Shown here: positions 1-10,498 of the stretch, piece after piece
How positions within the stretch are numbered: position 1 is the first letter of the stretch
Layout of the letters: every line of letters starts with the position of its first letter
Assembly (NCBI RefSeq): GCF_000708715.2
Contig: NZ_JENB01000004.1
Location: 148,708-212,707, forward strand
Direction: 5' to 3'
DNA length: 64,000 nt
From: Pseudomonas putida W15Oct28
Lineage (GTDB): Bacteria > Pseudomonadota > Gammaproteobacteria > Pseudomonadales > Pseudomonadaceae
Notes under the pieces: generated by a model
The model's database searches: none
Told to the model about the DNA's origin: nothing
What the model saw: only the letters and a program-made list of their open reading frames with translations
Position numbers and translations under genes: made by a program

Positions 1-780
1 AGCTTCGACCTGGGCACCTTCGACCGTGTCTCGCCACGTACCGAACAAAGCCTGAGCAAGTTCCGCAGCGAATACGGCGCCACGGGTGTGGAAACCGACC
101 GCGCCAGCACCGCCGGCATCAACTACCAGCCATTCAAGAGCCTGAGCACCAGCCTGTACGCCACCCAGGTCGACGATTTCTGGAACCAGTACTACTTCGG
201 CGCCAACCACGTGCTCGGCGACAGCGCGGTGCTCAGCCTGAGCACCGGCCTGAACTACTACAAGACCGTCGATGCCGGCAGCCAGAAAATGGGCAAGATC
301 GACAACGACACCTACAGCCTGTCGCTCGACCTGACCCACCAGGCCCACACCCTCGGTGCCTCCTGGCAGCAGGTCAACGGCAACGAATACTTCGACTACC
401 TGCACGAAACCAACGGCATCTACCTGGCCAACTCGCTGCTGTCGGACTTCAACGGCCCCAACGAAAAATCGCTGAAGATCTCCTACGTACTGAACATGGC
501 GCCCTACGGCGTGCCGGGCCTGAAGTTCAACCTGTACAACGCCCGCGGCTGGGGCATCGACGGCACCCACTACCGCGGCACCGCCTACGACGTGAAAGGC
601 CTGAACGGCGAAACCCACTACGAGTGGGGCATCGGCACCAGCTATGCGTTGCAGAGCGGGCCGCTGAAAGACACCAGCATCCGCGCCACTTACACCACCC
701 ACCGCGCCAGCAAGGCCCAGGCTGACGGCAGCCTGGACGAGTTCCGCGTGGTCACCACCATTCCATTCAACATTCTTTGA
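1..780 (+). CDS. OprD-family outer-membrane porin, C-terminal part
   Basis: The reading frame is open from the first base of the window to a TGA at 778-780, so about 259 residues of the C-terminal part are present and the start lies outside. The sequence has the alternating polar/aromatic pattern of beta strands (for example the stretches around 120-200 and 540-640) and ends in IPFNIL, as OprD-type porins do. These 16- to 18-stranded monomeric porins admit amino acids, peptides and small organic acids. It stands just before a dipeptide ABC operon on the same strand, the position of opdP in P. aeruginosa, so a peptide-specific OpdP-like role is inferred. Substrate cannot be read from this fragment. 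Confidence 0.87.
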   Translation, partial: SFDLGTFDRVSPRTEQSLSKFRSEYGATGVETDRASTAGINYQPFKSLSTSLYATQVDDFWNQYYFGANHVLGDSAVLSLSTGLNYYKTVDAGSQKMGKIDNDTYSLSLDLTHQAHTLGASWQQVNGNEYFDYLHETNGIYLANSLLSDFNGPNEKSLKISYVLNMAPYGVPGLKFNLYNARGWGIDGTHYRGTAYDVKGLNGETHYEWGIGTSYALQSGPLKDTSIRATYTTHRASKAQADGSLDEFRVVTTIPFNIL

Positions 781-860
781 CCGCTGGCGCCCCGGCCCCC
801 TTCGTGGCGGGCCGTGGCGGCTACGCTGGAATCAATGCAAAAGCAGGGAGCCTTCAACCC

Positions 861-2471
861 ATGCAGAGAGCTTTCATCAAGTCGCTACCGCTACGCCTGG
901 CCCTGGCCGCGCTGGTGCTGGGCAGCGCCACGCAGCTGGCCGCCAAACCGCTGGTGGTGTGCACCGAGGCCAGCCCGGAAGGGTTCGACGTTGCCCAGTA
1001 CACCACCGCCGTCACCTTTGATGCTTCGGCAGAGACGCTCTTCAACCGGCTGGTCGACTTCAAGCCCGGCACCACTGACATCCAGCCAGCCCTGGCCGAG
1101 CGCTGGGATATCTCGCCAGACGGCCTGACCTACACCTTCCACCTGCGCCAAGGGGTGAAGTTCCACACCACCGACTACTTCAAGCCAACCCGCGATTTCA
1201 ACGCCGACGACGTGCTGTGGAGCCTCAACCGCCAGCTGGACCCGAACCACCCGTGGCACGACAAGACCAGTGTCGGCTACCCGTATTTTGAAAGCATGGC
1301 CTTCAAAGAGCTGCTCAAGTCGGTGAAAAAGACCGACGAGCGTACCGTGGTGATCACCCTTGCCCGCCCGGAAGCGCCCTTCCTGCATGACATGGCCATG
1401 GGTTTTACCTCGATCTACTCCGCCGAGTACGGCGACCAGTTGCTCAAGGCTGGTAAAACCGCCGAGCTGAACAGCAAGCCGATCGGCACCGGCCCGTTCA
1501 TTTTCCAGCGCTACAACAAGGACGCGCAGGTCCGCTTCAAACCCAACCCGGACTACTTCCGCGGCAAACCGCCGGCCGAGGCCCTGGTGTTCGCCATTAC
1601 CACCGACAGCAATGTGCGCCTGCAGAAGCTGCGCGCCAACGAATGCCAGGTCGCGTTGTACCCCAAGCCGGATGACGTGCCATCGATCAAGGCCGACCCG
1701 AAGCTCAAGGTCGCCGAGATCGAAGCGCTGGTCACCGGCTACATCGCCATGAATACCGAGCACAAATACCTCAGCGACGTACGCGTGCGCAAAGCCATCA
1801 ATATGGCTTTCGACCGTCAGACCCACGTCGACCAGCTGTTTGGCAAAGGCAACGCGCTGGTGGGTGTGAACCCGTACCCACCGACCATGATCGGCTATAA
1901 CAGCACCAACCAGAATCCACCTCGCGACCTCGACAAAGCGCGCGCCCTGCTCAAGGAAGCTGGCGTACCGGAGGGTACGGTAATCACCTTGTTCACCCGC
2001 AATGGGGGCGGCATGACCAACCCTAACCCGCGCTTGTCCGCCGAGATGCTGCAGGCCGACCTGAAACAGATCGGCCTGCAGCTGGATATCCGCGTGATGG
2101 AGTGGGCCGAAATGCTGCGACGCGCCAAGAAGGGCGAAGCCGACCTGGTGTCCACCGGATGGGCGGGCGACAACGGCGACCCGGACAACTTCCTCACCCC
2201 GCTGCTAAGTTGCGACGCCGCCAAGACCGGCGAGAACTACGCCCGCTGGTGCAACTCGAACTTCCAGGAACTGATCACCCGCGCCCGCGAGGTGATCGAC
2301 AATGACGAGCGCGCAAGGCTCTATAGCGAGGCATTGAAGGTGTACGATGACGACCAACCCTGGATCAGCATGGCCCATCCGAAGATGTTCACCGCCATGC
2401 GTGACAACGTGGAGGGCTACGTGATCAGCCCTCTGACCAACAATAACTTCGCCACCACCAAGGTGAAGTAG
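861..2471 (+). CDS. dppA: Dipeptide ABC transporter, periplasmic binding protein
   Basis: A 536-residue SBP family 5 protein with an N-terminal signal peptide (about residues 1-27, ending QLAAKP). The family 5 hallmark region of the type LAERWDISPDGLTYTFHLR lies near residue 80. The start at 861 has a GGGAG ribosome site about ten bases upstream; a longer frame opening with a TTG at 777 would precede the signal peptide and is rejected. It is the first gene of a five-gene dpp cluster and delivers peptides to the DppBC permease. The specificity (dipeptides rather than another oligopeptide) is inferred from synteny with the Pseudomonas dpp operon; many pseudomonads carry several paralogous binding proteins. 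Confidence 0.9.
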   Translation: MQRAFIKSLPLRLALAALVLGSATQLAAKPLVVCTEASPEGFDVAQYTTAVTFDASAETLFNRLVDFKPGTTDIQPALAERWDISPDGLTYTFHLRQGVKFHTTDYFKPTRDFNADDVLWSLNRQLDPNHPWHDKTSVGYPYFESMAFKELLKSVKKTDERTVVITLARPEAPFLHDMAMGFTSIYSAEYGDQLLKAGKTAELNSKPIGTGPFIFQRYNKDAQVRFKPNPDYFRGKPPAEALVFAITTDSNVRLQKLRANECQVALYPKPDDVPSIKADPKLKVAEIEALVTGYIAMNTEHKYLSDVRVRKAINMAFDRQTHVDQLFGKGNALVGVNPYPPTMIGYNSTNQNPPRDLDKARALLKEAGVPEGTVITLFTRNGGGMTNPNPRLSAEMLQADLKQIGLQLDIRVMEWAEMLRRAKKGEADLVSTGWAGDNGDPDNFLTPLLSCDAAKTGENYARWCNSNFQELITRAREVIDNDERARLYSEALKVYDDDQPWISMAHPKMFTAMRDNVEGYVISPLTNNNFATTKVK

Positions 2472-2482
2472 AACAACAACGA

Positions 2483-2541
2483 CCGCCGGCAACCCACACG
2501 GGGACCGGCGGCACTGCCGTACCGGGCTGATTGCCCTACGG
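2483..2541 (+). promoter_or_regulatory. Two consecutive intercistronic hairpins, dppA-dppB
   Basis: CCGCCGG at 2483-2489 pairs with CCGGCGG at 2505-2511. A second stem pairs CCGTA plus GGGC (2517-2527) with GCCC plus TACGG (2533-2541). Neither has a T-run. Such hairpins after a binding-protein gene commonly protect the upstream mRNA and give an excess of binding protein over permease; that role is inferred. Confidence 0.5.
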
Positions 2542-2562
2542 TCTGATGAGGTAACCCCGACA

Positions 2563-3573
2563 ATGTTGAGTTTTATTGCCCGGCGCCTTGGCCTGCTGAT
2601 ACCGACCTTTTTCGGCATCACCTTGCTGACCTTTGCGCTCATACGCCTGATTCCCGGCGACCCGGTGGAAGTGATGATGGGCGAGCGCAGGGTCGACCCC
2701 GAAATGCACGCCCAGGCCATGGAACGCCTTGGCCTGAACAAGCCACTGCCGGCCCAGTACCTGGACTACGTCGGCAAGCTCGCCCAGGGTGACCTCGGCG
2801 AATCGCTGCGCACCCGCGAAAGCGTGTGGACCGAGTTCCTCACGCTGTTCCCGGCCACCCTTGAGCTGGCCTTCGCCGCCCTGCTGTTCGCCGGCACCTT
2901 TGGCCTGCTGGCCGGGGTGATCGCGGCGCTCAAGCGCGGTTCACTGTTCGACCACGGGGTGATGGGCATTTCCCTTGCAGGCTACTCGATGCCGATCTTC
3001 TGGTGGGGCCTGATCCTGATCATGTTCTTCTCGGTAAGCCTGGGCTGGACCCCGGTGTCCGGGCGCATCGACCTGCTTTACGACATTGAGCCGAAGACCG
3101 GTTTCATGCTCATCGACACCCTGCTCAGCGATGAAGAAGGCGCGTTCAAGGACGCGGTGATGCACCTGATATTGCCGGCCATCGTGCTCGGCACCATCCC
3201 GCTGGCGGTAATCGCCCGCATGACCCGTTCGTCGATGCTTGAAGTGCTGCGCGAGGACTACATCCGCACCGCCCGTGCCAAGGGCCTTTCGCCCGCCCGG
3301 GTGGTGTTCGTGCATGGCCTGCGCAACGCCCTGATTCCGGTGCTGACGGTGTTCGGCCTGCAGGTCGGCACGCTACTGGCCGGTGCGGTGCTGACCGAAA
3401 CCATCTTTTCCTGGCCGGGCATCGGCAAGTGGCTGATCGAAGCCATCGGTGCCCGTGACTACCCCGTGGTCCAGAACGGCATCCTGTTGATCGCCTGCCT
3501 GGTGATCCTGGTCAACTTCGTCGTGGACATCCTCTACGGCCTGGCCAACCCACGCATCCGTCATCAGCGCTGA
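2563..3573 (+). CDS. dppB: Dipeptide ABC transporter permease DppB
   Basis: 336 residues, the usual length for DppB. An N-terminal membrane helix (MLSFIARRLGLLIPTFFGIT) is followed by the family signature LIRLIPGDPVE and about five further helices. The EAA loop that contacts the ATPase is near residues 225-245 (EDYIRTARAKGLSPARV). A GAGG ribosome site lies upstream of the ATG. The stop is separated from dppC by ten bases, so the genes are co-transcribed. It forms the inner-membrane channel with DppC. Confidence 0.93.
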   Translation: MLSFIARRLGLLIPTFFGITLLTFALIRLIPGDPVEVMMGERRVDPEMHAQAMERLGLNKPLPAQYLDYVGKLAQGDLGESLRTRESVWTEFLTLFPATLELAFAALLFAGTFGLLAGVIAALKRGSLFDHGVMGISLAGYSMPIFWWGLILIMFFSVSLGWTPVSGRIDLLYDIEPKTGFMLIDTLLSDEEGAFKDAVMHLILPAIVLGTIPLAVIARMTRSSMLEVLREDYIRTARAKGLSPARVVFVHGLRNALIPVLTVFGLQVGTLLAGAVLTETIFSWPGIGKWLIEAIGARDYPVVQNGILLIACLVILVNFVVDILYGLANPRIRHQR

Positions 3574-3583
3574 GGCCTTTGCC

Positions 3584-4510
3584 ATGACTAGCCCGATAGC
3601 AAAATCCGTGTCGCCGGCCAGCCCGGTGGACCAGAGCCTGCTCTACCCCTCGCCGTACAAAGAATTCTGGCAAGCCTTCTCGCGCAACAAAGGCGCCGTA
3701 ATGGGCCTGGCCTTCATGTGCCTGGTGGTGTTCTGCGCACTGTTCGCGCCATGGGTCGCCCCGCATGACCCGAGCGAACAGTACCGCGACTTCCTGCTGA
3801 CCCCGCCGGTATGGCTGGAGGGTGGCACCTGGCAGTTCATCCTTGGCACCGACGAACTGGGCCGCGACCTGCTTTCGCGGCTGATCCAGGGCGCGCGGCT
3901 GTCGCTGCTGATCGGCCTGTCGTCGGTGGTGATGTCACTGATCCCGGGCATCCTGCTGGGCCTGCTGGCCGGCTTCTTCCCGCAAATTCTCGGCCCGTCG
4001 ATCATGCGCCTGATGGACGTGATGCTGGCCCTGCCATCGCTGCTGCTGGCCGTGGCCATCGTCGCCATCCTCGGCCCAGGCCTGATCAACACGGTGATCG
4101 CCATCGCCATCGTCTCCCTGCCCTCCTACGTGCGCCTGACCCGGGCCGCAGTGATGGTCGAGCTGAACCGCGACTACGTCACCGCCGCACGCCTGGCCGG
4201 TGCCGGGCTGCCACGGCTGATGTTCGTCACCGTGCTGCCCAACTGCATGGCGCCGCTGATCGTGCAGGCCACCCTCAGTTTCTCTTCGGCGATCCTGGAC
4301 GCTGCAGCCCTGGGCTTCCTCGGCCTGGGCGTACAACCACCGACCCCGGAGTGGGGCACCATGCTGGCTTCGGCCCGTGACTACATCGAGCGTGCCTGGT
4401 GGGTGGTGAGCCTGCCCGGCCTGACCATTCTGCTCAGTGTGCTGGCAATCAACCTGATGGGCGACGGCCTGCGCGATGCGCTGGACCCGAAACTCAAGAA
4501 CGCCGCCTGA
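3584..4510 (+). CDS. dppC: Dipeptide ABC transporter permease DppC
   Basis: 308 residues. The cytoplasmic N terminus (about 35 residues) is followed by a membrane helix around residues 38-58, then the DppC/OppC signature [20 protein letters not shown] near residue 90 and further helices. The EAA loop is near residues 195-215 ([17 protein letters not shown]). It is the second half of the heterodimeric channel. Ten bases separate it from dppB and ten from the true start of dppD. Confidence 0.93.
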   Translation: MTSPIAKSVSPASPVDQSLLYPSPYKEFWQAFSRNKGAVMGLAFMCLVVFCALFAPWVAPHDPSEQYRDFLLTPPVWLEGGTWQFILGTDELGRDLLSRLIQGARLSLLIGLSSVVMSLIPGILLGLLAGFFPQILGPSIMRLMDVMLALPSLLLAVAIVAILGPGLINTVIAIAIVSLPSYVRLTRAAVMVELNRDYVTAARLAGAGLPRLMFVTVLPNCMAPLIVQATLSFSSAILDAAALGFLGLGVQPPTPEWGTMLASARDYIERAWWVVSLPGLTILLSVLAINLMGDGLRDALDPKLKNAA

Positions 4511-4520
4511 GGAGAACGCC

Positions 4521-5488
4521 ATGTCACTGTTGCAGATCAAAAACCTGAACGTGCGCTTCGGCGACGCCAATGCGGTACCCGTGGTCGATGGCCTGGACCT
4601 GTCGGTGGACGCCGGTGAAATCCTGGCCATCGTCGGCGAATCCGGCTCGGGCAAATCCGTGACCATGATGGCCTTGATGGGCCTGATCGACGCACCCGGG
4701 CGCATCACCGCCGACGCCCTCAGCTTCGACGGTACCGACATGCTCAAGCTCAGCGGCCGCCAGCGGCGCAAGGTGGTGGGCAAGGACATCGCCATGGTCT
4801 TCCAGGACCCGATGACCGCGCTCAACCCCAGCTATACCGTGGGCTACCAGATCGAAGAAGTGCTGCGCCAGCACCTGGGCCTGAAGGGCAAGGCCGCGCG
4901 CCAGCGTGCCCTTGAGCTGTTGAAGAAGGTCGAGATCCCGGCAGCGGAAAGCCGCCTGGATGCCTACCCGCACCAGTTGTCTGGCGGCATGAGCCAGCGC
5001 GTGGCGATTGCCATGGCCATTGCCGGCGAGCCCAAGCTGCTGATCGCCGACGAACCGACCACCGCGCTGGACGTGACCATCCAGGCGCAGATCATGGAGC
5101 TGCTGGTCAACCTGCAGAAGGAGCGCAACATGGCGCTCATCCTGATCACCCACGACCTCGCCGTGGTCGCTGAAACGGCCAGGCGGGTATGCGTGATGTA
5201 CGCAGGCGAAGCCGTCGAAGTGGGTCAGGTGCCGGATCTGTTCGACGTGCCCGCCCACCCTTACAGCGAAGCCTTGCTGGCGGCGATCCCCGAGCACAGC
5301 ATCGGCGCCGAGCGCCTGGCCACCCTGCCGGGCATTGTCCCCGGCCGCTACGACCGCCCCGTCGGCTGCCTGCTGTCGCCGCGCTGCCCGTACGTGCAGG
5401 ACAACTGCCGGCGCCAGCGCCCGTCTCTCGATCCTCAGGCCCACAGCCTGGTGCGTTGCTTCTACCCGCTGAACCAGGAGGTGGCGTG

Positions 5489-5489
<1 letters not shown>
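4521..5489 (+). CDS. dppD: Dipeptide ABC transporter ATP-binding protein DppD
   Basis: 322 residues from the ATG at 4521, which has a GAGGAGA ribosome site; the frame opens further upstream inside dppC but without support. Walker A GESGSGKS is at residues 39-46, the signature LSGGMSQR near 155, and Walker B with [12 protein letters not shown] near 175. The C-terminal oligopeptide-transporter extension has a cysteine cluster ([15 protein letters not shown]), which in this family can bind an Fe-S cluster. The stop overlaps the dppF start by one base, indicating coupled translation. It energises peptide import with DppF. Confidence 0.94.
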
Positions 5490-6457
<968 letters not shown>

Positions 6458-6470
6458 ACGTTAGATAGCC

Positions 6471-6590
6471 GGGGCTGCTTTGCAGCCCATCGCGACACAA
6501 GGCCGCTCCTACAAGGGATCGTAATCGCAGGGGTACCGCGATCTCCTGTAGGAGCGGCCTTGTGTCGCGATAGGGCCGCAGAGCGGCCCC
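6471..6590. repeat. Inverted pair of REP elements (GCGACACAAGGCCGC type)
   Basis: ATCGCGACACAAGGCCGCTC on the left faces its near-perfect reverse complement on the right. Each copy has its own outer mini-hairpin (GGGCTGC/GCAGCCC and GGCCGC/GCGGCC). It lies between the convergent dppF and the small minus-strand gene, where it could end transcription from both sides. Confidence 0.88.
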
Positions 6591-6596
6591 CTTAGG

Positions 6597-6671
6597 TCAA
6601 TGCATGAAAATGGCGATCAGGATGATGATCGGAATCGGTACTCCAAGCATCCAGAGCAGTATCGAGCGCAT
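6597..6671 (-). CDS. Very small membrane peptide (24 residues)
   Basis: A 24-residue frame read leftward from ATG at 6671 to TGA at 6597, preceded by AAGGAG seven bases before the start. It begins MRSILLWMLGVPIPIIIL and ends IFMH, essentially a single hydrophobic helix with a proline-bearing centre. The start lies 15 bases after the stop of the larger membrane-protein gene, so the two probably form one transcript. I know of short hydrophobic proteins of this kind annotated as hypothetical in pseudomonads, but no function. The case rests on the strong ribosome site, position and hydrophobicity. Confidence 0.6.
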   Translation of the reverse strand: MRSILLWMLGVPIPIIILIAIFMH

Positions 6672-6686
6672 GTCGGTTCTCCTTGC

Positions 6687-7586
6687 TTAACGTTGAATAG
6701 TGCGATGAGCGACGTATTCGCCTTCCAGCCACTGCACCTGGTCACGACGGCGACCACCATAAAGCGCTGCAAGGCTGGCGAAGAAGGCGCCACACAGCAG
6801 CGCTACGAAGGTCCACAGCGCGGTCCAGGCAGCAACCTTGGCGGCAGTGTCAGCGGCTTGCTTGGCCTGCAACTTGAGCTGTTGCACCTGGGCCATCACG
6901 TGGTCGACGCGGGCCTCTGCCTCAGGCTGGGTCAGGCGGGTACGTTGTGCCACCAACTGCGCGAGGTAAACGCGGTCTTCAGGCGCAAGCGCACCGTCAC
7001 TTGTCAGGCCCTTGGCCAGAATGCGCGCCGCTACCCCATTGGCAGCGTCCTCGCTCACCGGTGCAGGGCCGTCACCACGGAACAGGCTGTCGACGAAGTA
7101 CCCCATCGAATTCTTATCGGCATTGGCAGCAGCCGCGCCACCGGCAGCAGCACTCATGCCGACCACTTGCGTCGCCGCGCTGGCCCCGGCACCTACCAGG
7201 TTGCCCGCCGTACCCAGTACCAGCATGGCGGCTACCAATGTCGCGACTGCCCAGGACAGGAACCCATGGGCGGTATCGCGGAAGTACACCTCATCGCCAT
7301 GCAGGTTGGCCCACTTCACACGCAGCCTGCCGGCGATATAGCCGCCCAGGCCAGAAGCGATGATCTGCGTCAGCAATAGCCAGATGATGGTGGAAACAGC
7401 CAGCGCTTTCGCGCTTGCGCCCTCGTTGGCCCACGGTGAGGTGGCGGCAAAGCCCAGGCCCGCCCCGAGCACCACCAATATCAGTGATAGCGCGGCCGCC
7501 GCAGCAGCACCCGCAAAGATGGCCGCCCAGGAAACACCTGAGCGGCCTTGAGTATCGAAAACGGAGGAGTCGGCAGAGGGGATCAT
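6687..7586 (-). CDS. Membrane protein of unknown function (often labelled PhnA-like)
   Basis: 299 residues from the ATG at 7586. Hydrophobic segments rich in Ala and Gly are at about residues 18-45, 62-88, 108-137 and 257-284. Between the third and fourth lies a soluble stretch with acidic and basic residues, possibly helical. The start was chosen because MIPSADSS begins just before the first helix; a 25-residue longer form is possible and no ribosome site is convincing for either. Homologues are called PhnA-like in some P. putida annotations, but nothing here resembles a phosphonoacetate hydrolase, so I give no enzymatic role. The small peptide gene at 6597 follows it closely. Confidence 0.75.
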   Translation of the reverse strand: MIPSADSSVFDTQGRSGVSWAAIFAGAAAAAALSLILVVLGAGLGFAATSPWANEGASAKALAVSTIIWLLLTQIIASGLGGYIAGRLRVKWANLHGDEVYFRDTAHGFLSWAVATLVAAMLVLGTAGNLVGAGASAATQVVGMSAAAGGAAAANADKNSMGYFVDSLFRGDGPAPVSEDAANGVAARILAKGLTSDGALAPEDRVYLAQLVAQRTRLTQPEAEARVDHVMAQVQQLKLQAKQAADTAAKVAAWTALWTFVALLCGAFFASLAALYGGRRRDQVQWLEGEYVAHRTIQR

Positions 7587-7800
7587 GATGTGTGCGCCTA
7601 TGTATGTTGTTAGCGAGAAGTCCATTCGCGCAGTAACCATTGCAGAGGCTGTGCCATTCATTACAAAAAATTACTTACATATAAATCAGATAGTTAGCGA
7701 AGGCTGCGATTTAAGAATCGTGCAAAAAGCGCGAGTGGCCGTCCTGCATCAGGTGTTCTGCAATATTGTGGCCTTCACAACGGCGAGGCATGATCTGGCA

Positions 7801-8601
7801 ATGACGCTCCCTGACGACTCCGCCCAGACCCCACTTACCGCCGACACCGTGCTGCGCTACCACCTGTGCTGGAAGCACCGCGACCTGGACGGGGTCATTG
7901 CGCTGTACCACCCCGACATCCAGTACCACGACTTCTTCCAGAACCGCGTGCTCGGCTACGTCGAGCTGCGCGACTACGTGCGCGCCTGCCTGCCCCATGA
8001 AGCCGGCGAAGACATCGTTCACAGCGACCGCATCCGCGTCGATGGCTGCACCGCGTTCATCCAGTACCAGGTCACGGTCCAGGGCGGTGACGGCCTGGTG
8101 GCGTTCCAGTCCAGCGAGGCGATCACCGTCAAGGACGGGCTGATCTGGCGGGTCAACGAATACGCCACGCTGGTTCGCCAGAACGGCAGCGGGCACGGCA
8201 GCGGCGGCCCGCGCCCGGCCACCAGCCGCCTGGGCCTGTCGCCGCGGCAGCTGTCGACCATGGCCCAGGACCTGGAGCACTACTTCCAGCGCCAGCGCCC
8301 CTACCTGGACCCGGAGCTGGACCTGCAGCAGGTAGCCGACGCGAGTGGCTACAGCCGCAACCAGATCTCCTACCTGCTTAACCAGGTGCTCGGGCAAAGC
8401 TTCTACCGCTACGTCAACCAGGCCCGCCTGCAGCACCTGATGGCCAGCCTCGACGACGAAAGCGCCGAAGCGACGATCGACGAACTGGCATTCAGCGCCG
8501 GTTTCAACTCGCTATCGGCGTTCTACAAGTGCTTCCGCGAGCACACCGGGCTCACCCCCAAGGCCTACCTCAAGCAAATTTCTCTGCGTGCACGCACGTA
8601 A
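7801..8601 (+). CDS. AraC-family regulator with N-terminal SnoaL/NTF2-like domain
   Basis: 266 residues. Residues about 10-130 look like an NTF2/SnoaL fold (YHLCWKHRDLDGVIALYHPD and GLIWRVNEYATL). A Gly/Ser/Pro-rich linker follows, then an AraC double helix-turn-helix from about 160 to the end (LDLQQVADASGYSRNQISYL and IDELAFSAGFNSLSAFYKCF). The ATG at 7801 follows a GAGG; the frame is open further upstream, but that part is AT-rich and looks like intergenic DNA. The NTF2 domain probably senses a small ligand. It reads toward an FAD oxidase, a cupin and a putrescine-type binding protein, which it may control. Confidence 0.85.
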   Translation: MTLPDDSAQTPLTADTVLRYHLCWKHRDLDGVIALYHPDIQYHDFFQNRVLGYVELRDYVRACLPHEAGEDIVHSDRIRVDGCTAFIQYQVTVQGGDGLVAFQSSEAITVKDGLIWRVNEYATLVRQNGSGHGSGGPRPATSRLGLSPRQLSTMAQDLEHYFQRQRPYLDPELDLQQVADASGYSRNQISYLLNQVLGQSFYRYVNQARLQHLMASLDDESAEATIDELAFSAGFNSLSAFYKCFREHTGLTPKAYLKQISLRART

Positions 8602-8665
8602 GACAGCCGCTGGCTGACAGCACTAGGATCGCCCACAGACCTTGACCGATGTGGAGCCGAACCCG

Positions 8666-10072
8666 ATGCAACCCCTGCGCACGCTCAGCCTGTGGATGGA
8701 CCAGCTCGAAGAGCCACTGTGCGCCCGCCCGGCGCTGCGCGAAGACCTGGCAGCGGATGTGTGCATCATCGGTGCCGGCTATACCGGCCTGTGGACCGCC
8801 TACTACCTCAAGCGCCAGGCGCCGCAACTGAACATCGCGGTGATCGACGCCAACATTGCCGGCTTCGGCGCCTCCGGGCGCAATGGCGGCTGGCTGATGG
8901 GCAACCTGCTGGGTGAAGACCGCCTGCTCGCTACCCTGTCGCCACAACAGCGCCGCGCCAGCATCGACCTGCTGCACGGCATTCCCGATGAAGTGCAGGG
9001 TGTGTTGCAACGCGAAGGCATCGACTGCGACTACCGCAAGGGCGGCGTGCTGTACTGCGCCGCGCGCTACCCGGAGCAGGAGCGCAACCTGCGCGCCTAC
9101 CTCGACGACTTGTATCGCCAAGGCATGACCGAGGACGACTACCGCTGGCTGCGCCCCGAGCAACTGGAAAACCAGCTGCGGGTCAGTAATGCGTTCGGTG
9201 CCATCTACAGCCCGCACACCGCGACCATCCAGCCGGCCAAGTTGGTGCGTGGCCTGGCGCGTGCGGTGGAAGCGCTGGGCGTGCCGATCTTTGAGAACAC
9301 CCCGGCCATCGACTGGCAACCCGGCGAGGTGCGCACCCCGCTGGCGCGGATTCGCTGCCAGTGGATGGTGCCCGCCGTTGAAGGCTACGCCGCCAGCCTG
9401 CCGCCGCTGGGCAAGCACCAGTTACCGGTACAGAGTTTGCTGGTAGCCACCGAACCGCTGCCGGAATCGACCTGGGAGCAGATCGGCCTGAGCCAGGGCC
9501 AGGCCTTCAGCGAGAGCAGCCGCCAGGTCACCTATGGCCAGCGCACCGCCGACAACCGCCTGGTATTCGGCGCACGCGGTGGTTACCGCTTCGGTGGCCG
9601 CCTGCGCGAAAACTTCAACCTCGACGCGCACGAAATCGAGCTGCGCCGCTACCTGTTCAGTGAACTGTTCCCTCAGCTCAAGCACGTGCGCATTACCCAC
9701 TCCTGGGGCGGCAACCTGGGCATGGCCCGGCGCTTCCGCCCGCACATGCTCTGCGACCGCCAGCGCGGCATCGCCTTGGCCGGTGGTTACGGCGGTGAAG
9801 GGGTCGGCGCCACCAACCTGGGTGGGCGCACCCTGGCCGCGCTGATCCTCAACCAGCATAACGAGCTGACCGCGCAGCCTTGGGTACTCGACAACCGCCC
9901 GGTTTCCAGCCTGGCCAGCTGGCCGCCCGAGCCCTGCCGCTGGCTGGGCTACAACGCCATCATCCAAAGCTTCATCCACGAGGACCGGACCCTCGCCAAC
10001 CCCGCCAGCGCGCCCTGGAGACGGCGCCTGGCCAGTTCCCTTGCGGACTTCATGGAAGGCTTCATGCACTGA
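8666..10072 (+). CDS. FAD-dependent amine/amino-acid oxidoreductase (DAO family)
   Basis: 468 residues from the ATG at 8666, which has GGAG nine bases upstream; a TTG start at 8642 is less likely. The FAD-binding GAGYTG is at residues 36-41 and the typical GASGRNGGW follows near 70, as in gamma-glutamylputrescine oxidase and similar enzymes. A C-terminal GGYGGEGVGATNLGG completes the FAD site. The enzyme should oxidise an amine to an imine, releasing an aldehyde or keto acid. Together with a cupin and a PotF-like binding protein directly downstream it suggests polyamine or related amine use. The substrate is inferred only. Confidence 0.87.
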   Translation: MQPLRTLSLWMDQLEEPLCARPALREDLAADVCIIGAGYTGLWTAYYLKRQAPQLNIAVIDANIAGFGASGRNGGWLMGNLLGEDRLLATLSPQQRRASIDLLHGIPDEVQGVLQREGIDCDYRKGGVLYCAARYPEQERNLRAYLDDLYRQGMTEDDYRWLRPEQLENQLRVSNAFGAIYSPHTATIQPAKLVRGLARAVEALGVPIFENTPAIDWQPGEVRTPLARIRCQWMVPAVEGYAASLPPLGKHQLPVQSLLVATEPLPESTWEQIGLSQGQAFSESSRQVTYGQRTADNRLVFGARGGYRFGGRLRENFNLDAHEIELRRYLFSELFPQLKHVRITHSWGGNLGMARRFRPHMLCDRQRGIALAGGYGGEGVGATNLGGRTLAALILNQHNELTAQPWVLDNRPVSSLASWPPEPCRWLGYNAIIQSFIHEDRTLANPASAPWRRRLASSLADFMEGFMH

Positions 10073-10104
10073 CTTCCCTTTCCCCGACACAGGATCCACC
10101 GGTC

Positions 10105-10446
10105 ATGAGCATTACCCAGTTCAAGAACACCCACAGCGTCGCGCTGGAGGCTTCCAACCCGGTCGCGGTGCCGCTTGGCGAACCCGTGGCGGTGACGTCT
10201 GTCACCTGCGTGGAACGCAGTGATGGCGTCGAAACCGGCATCTGGGAGTGCACCCCGGGGCGCTGGCGGCGGCAGATCGTGCAACAGGAGTTCTGCCATT
10301 TCATCAAGGGCCGCTGCACCTTCACCCCCGACGGTGGCGAGCCCCTGGTCATAGAAGCCGGAGACGCATTGATGCTACCGGCCAACAGCACCGGCACCTG
10401 GGACATCCAGGAGACCGTGCGCAAGACCTACGTACTCATCTTCTGA
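10105..10446 (+). CDS. Cupin protein (DUF861 / ureidoglycine aminohydrolase-type cupin)
   Basis: 113 residues. The single cupin barrel shows IWECTPGRWRRQIVQQEFCHF, then GRCTFTPDGGEPLVIEAGDALMLPANSTGTWDI, matching the (S)-ureidoglycine aminohydrolase-like cupin family, whose members commonly sit beside DAO-family oxidases. The usual metal-ligand histidines are poorly represented, so catalysis is uncertain; it may be a small-molecule binder. It begins 32 bases after the oxidase and is followed 52 bases later by the binding-protein gene, so co-transcription is likely. Confidence 0.82.
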   Translation: MSITQFKNTHSVALEASNPVAVPLGEPVAVTSVTCVERSDGVETGIWECTPGRWRRQIVQQEFCHFIKGRCTFTPDGGEPLVIEAGDALMLPANSTGTWDIQETVRKTYVLIF

Positions 10447-10498
10447 TCCGCTGATCGCCTGCCTTCGATAACAACAGACAAAGCAAGGTAAACCCGAC

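Noticed and set aside
777..860. Upstream extension of dppA from a TTG at 777
   Set aside because: It would put 28 residues before the signal peptide, and a ribosome site supports the ATG at 861.
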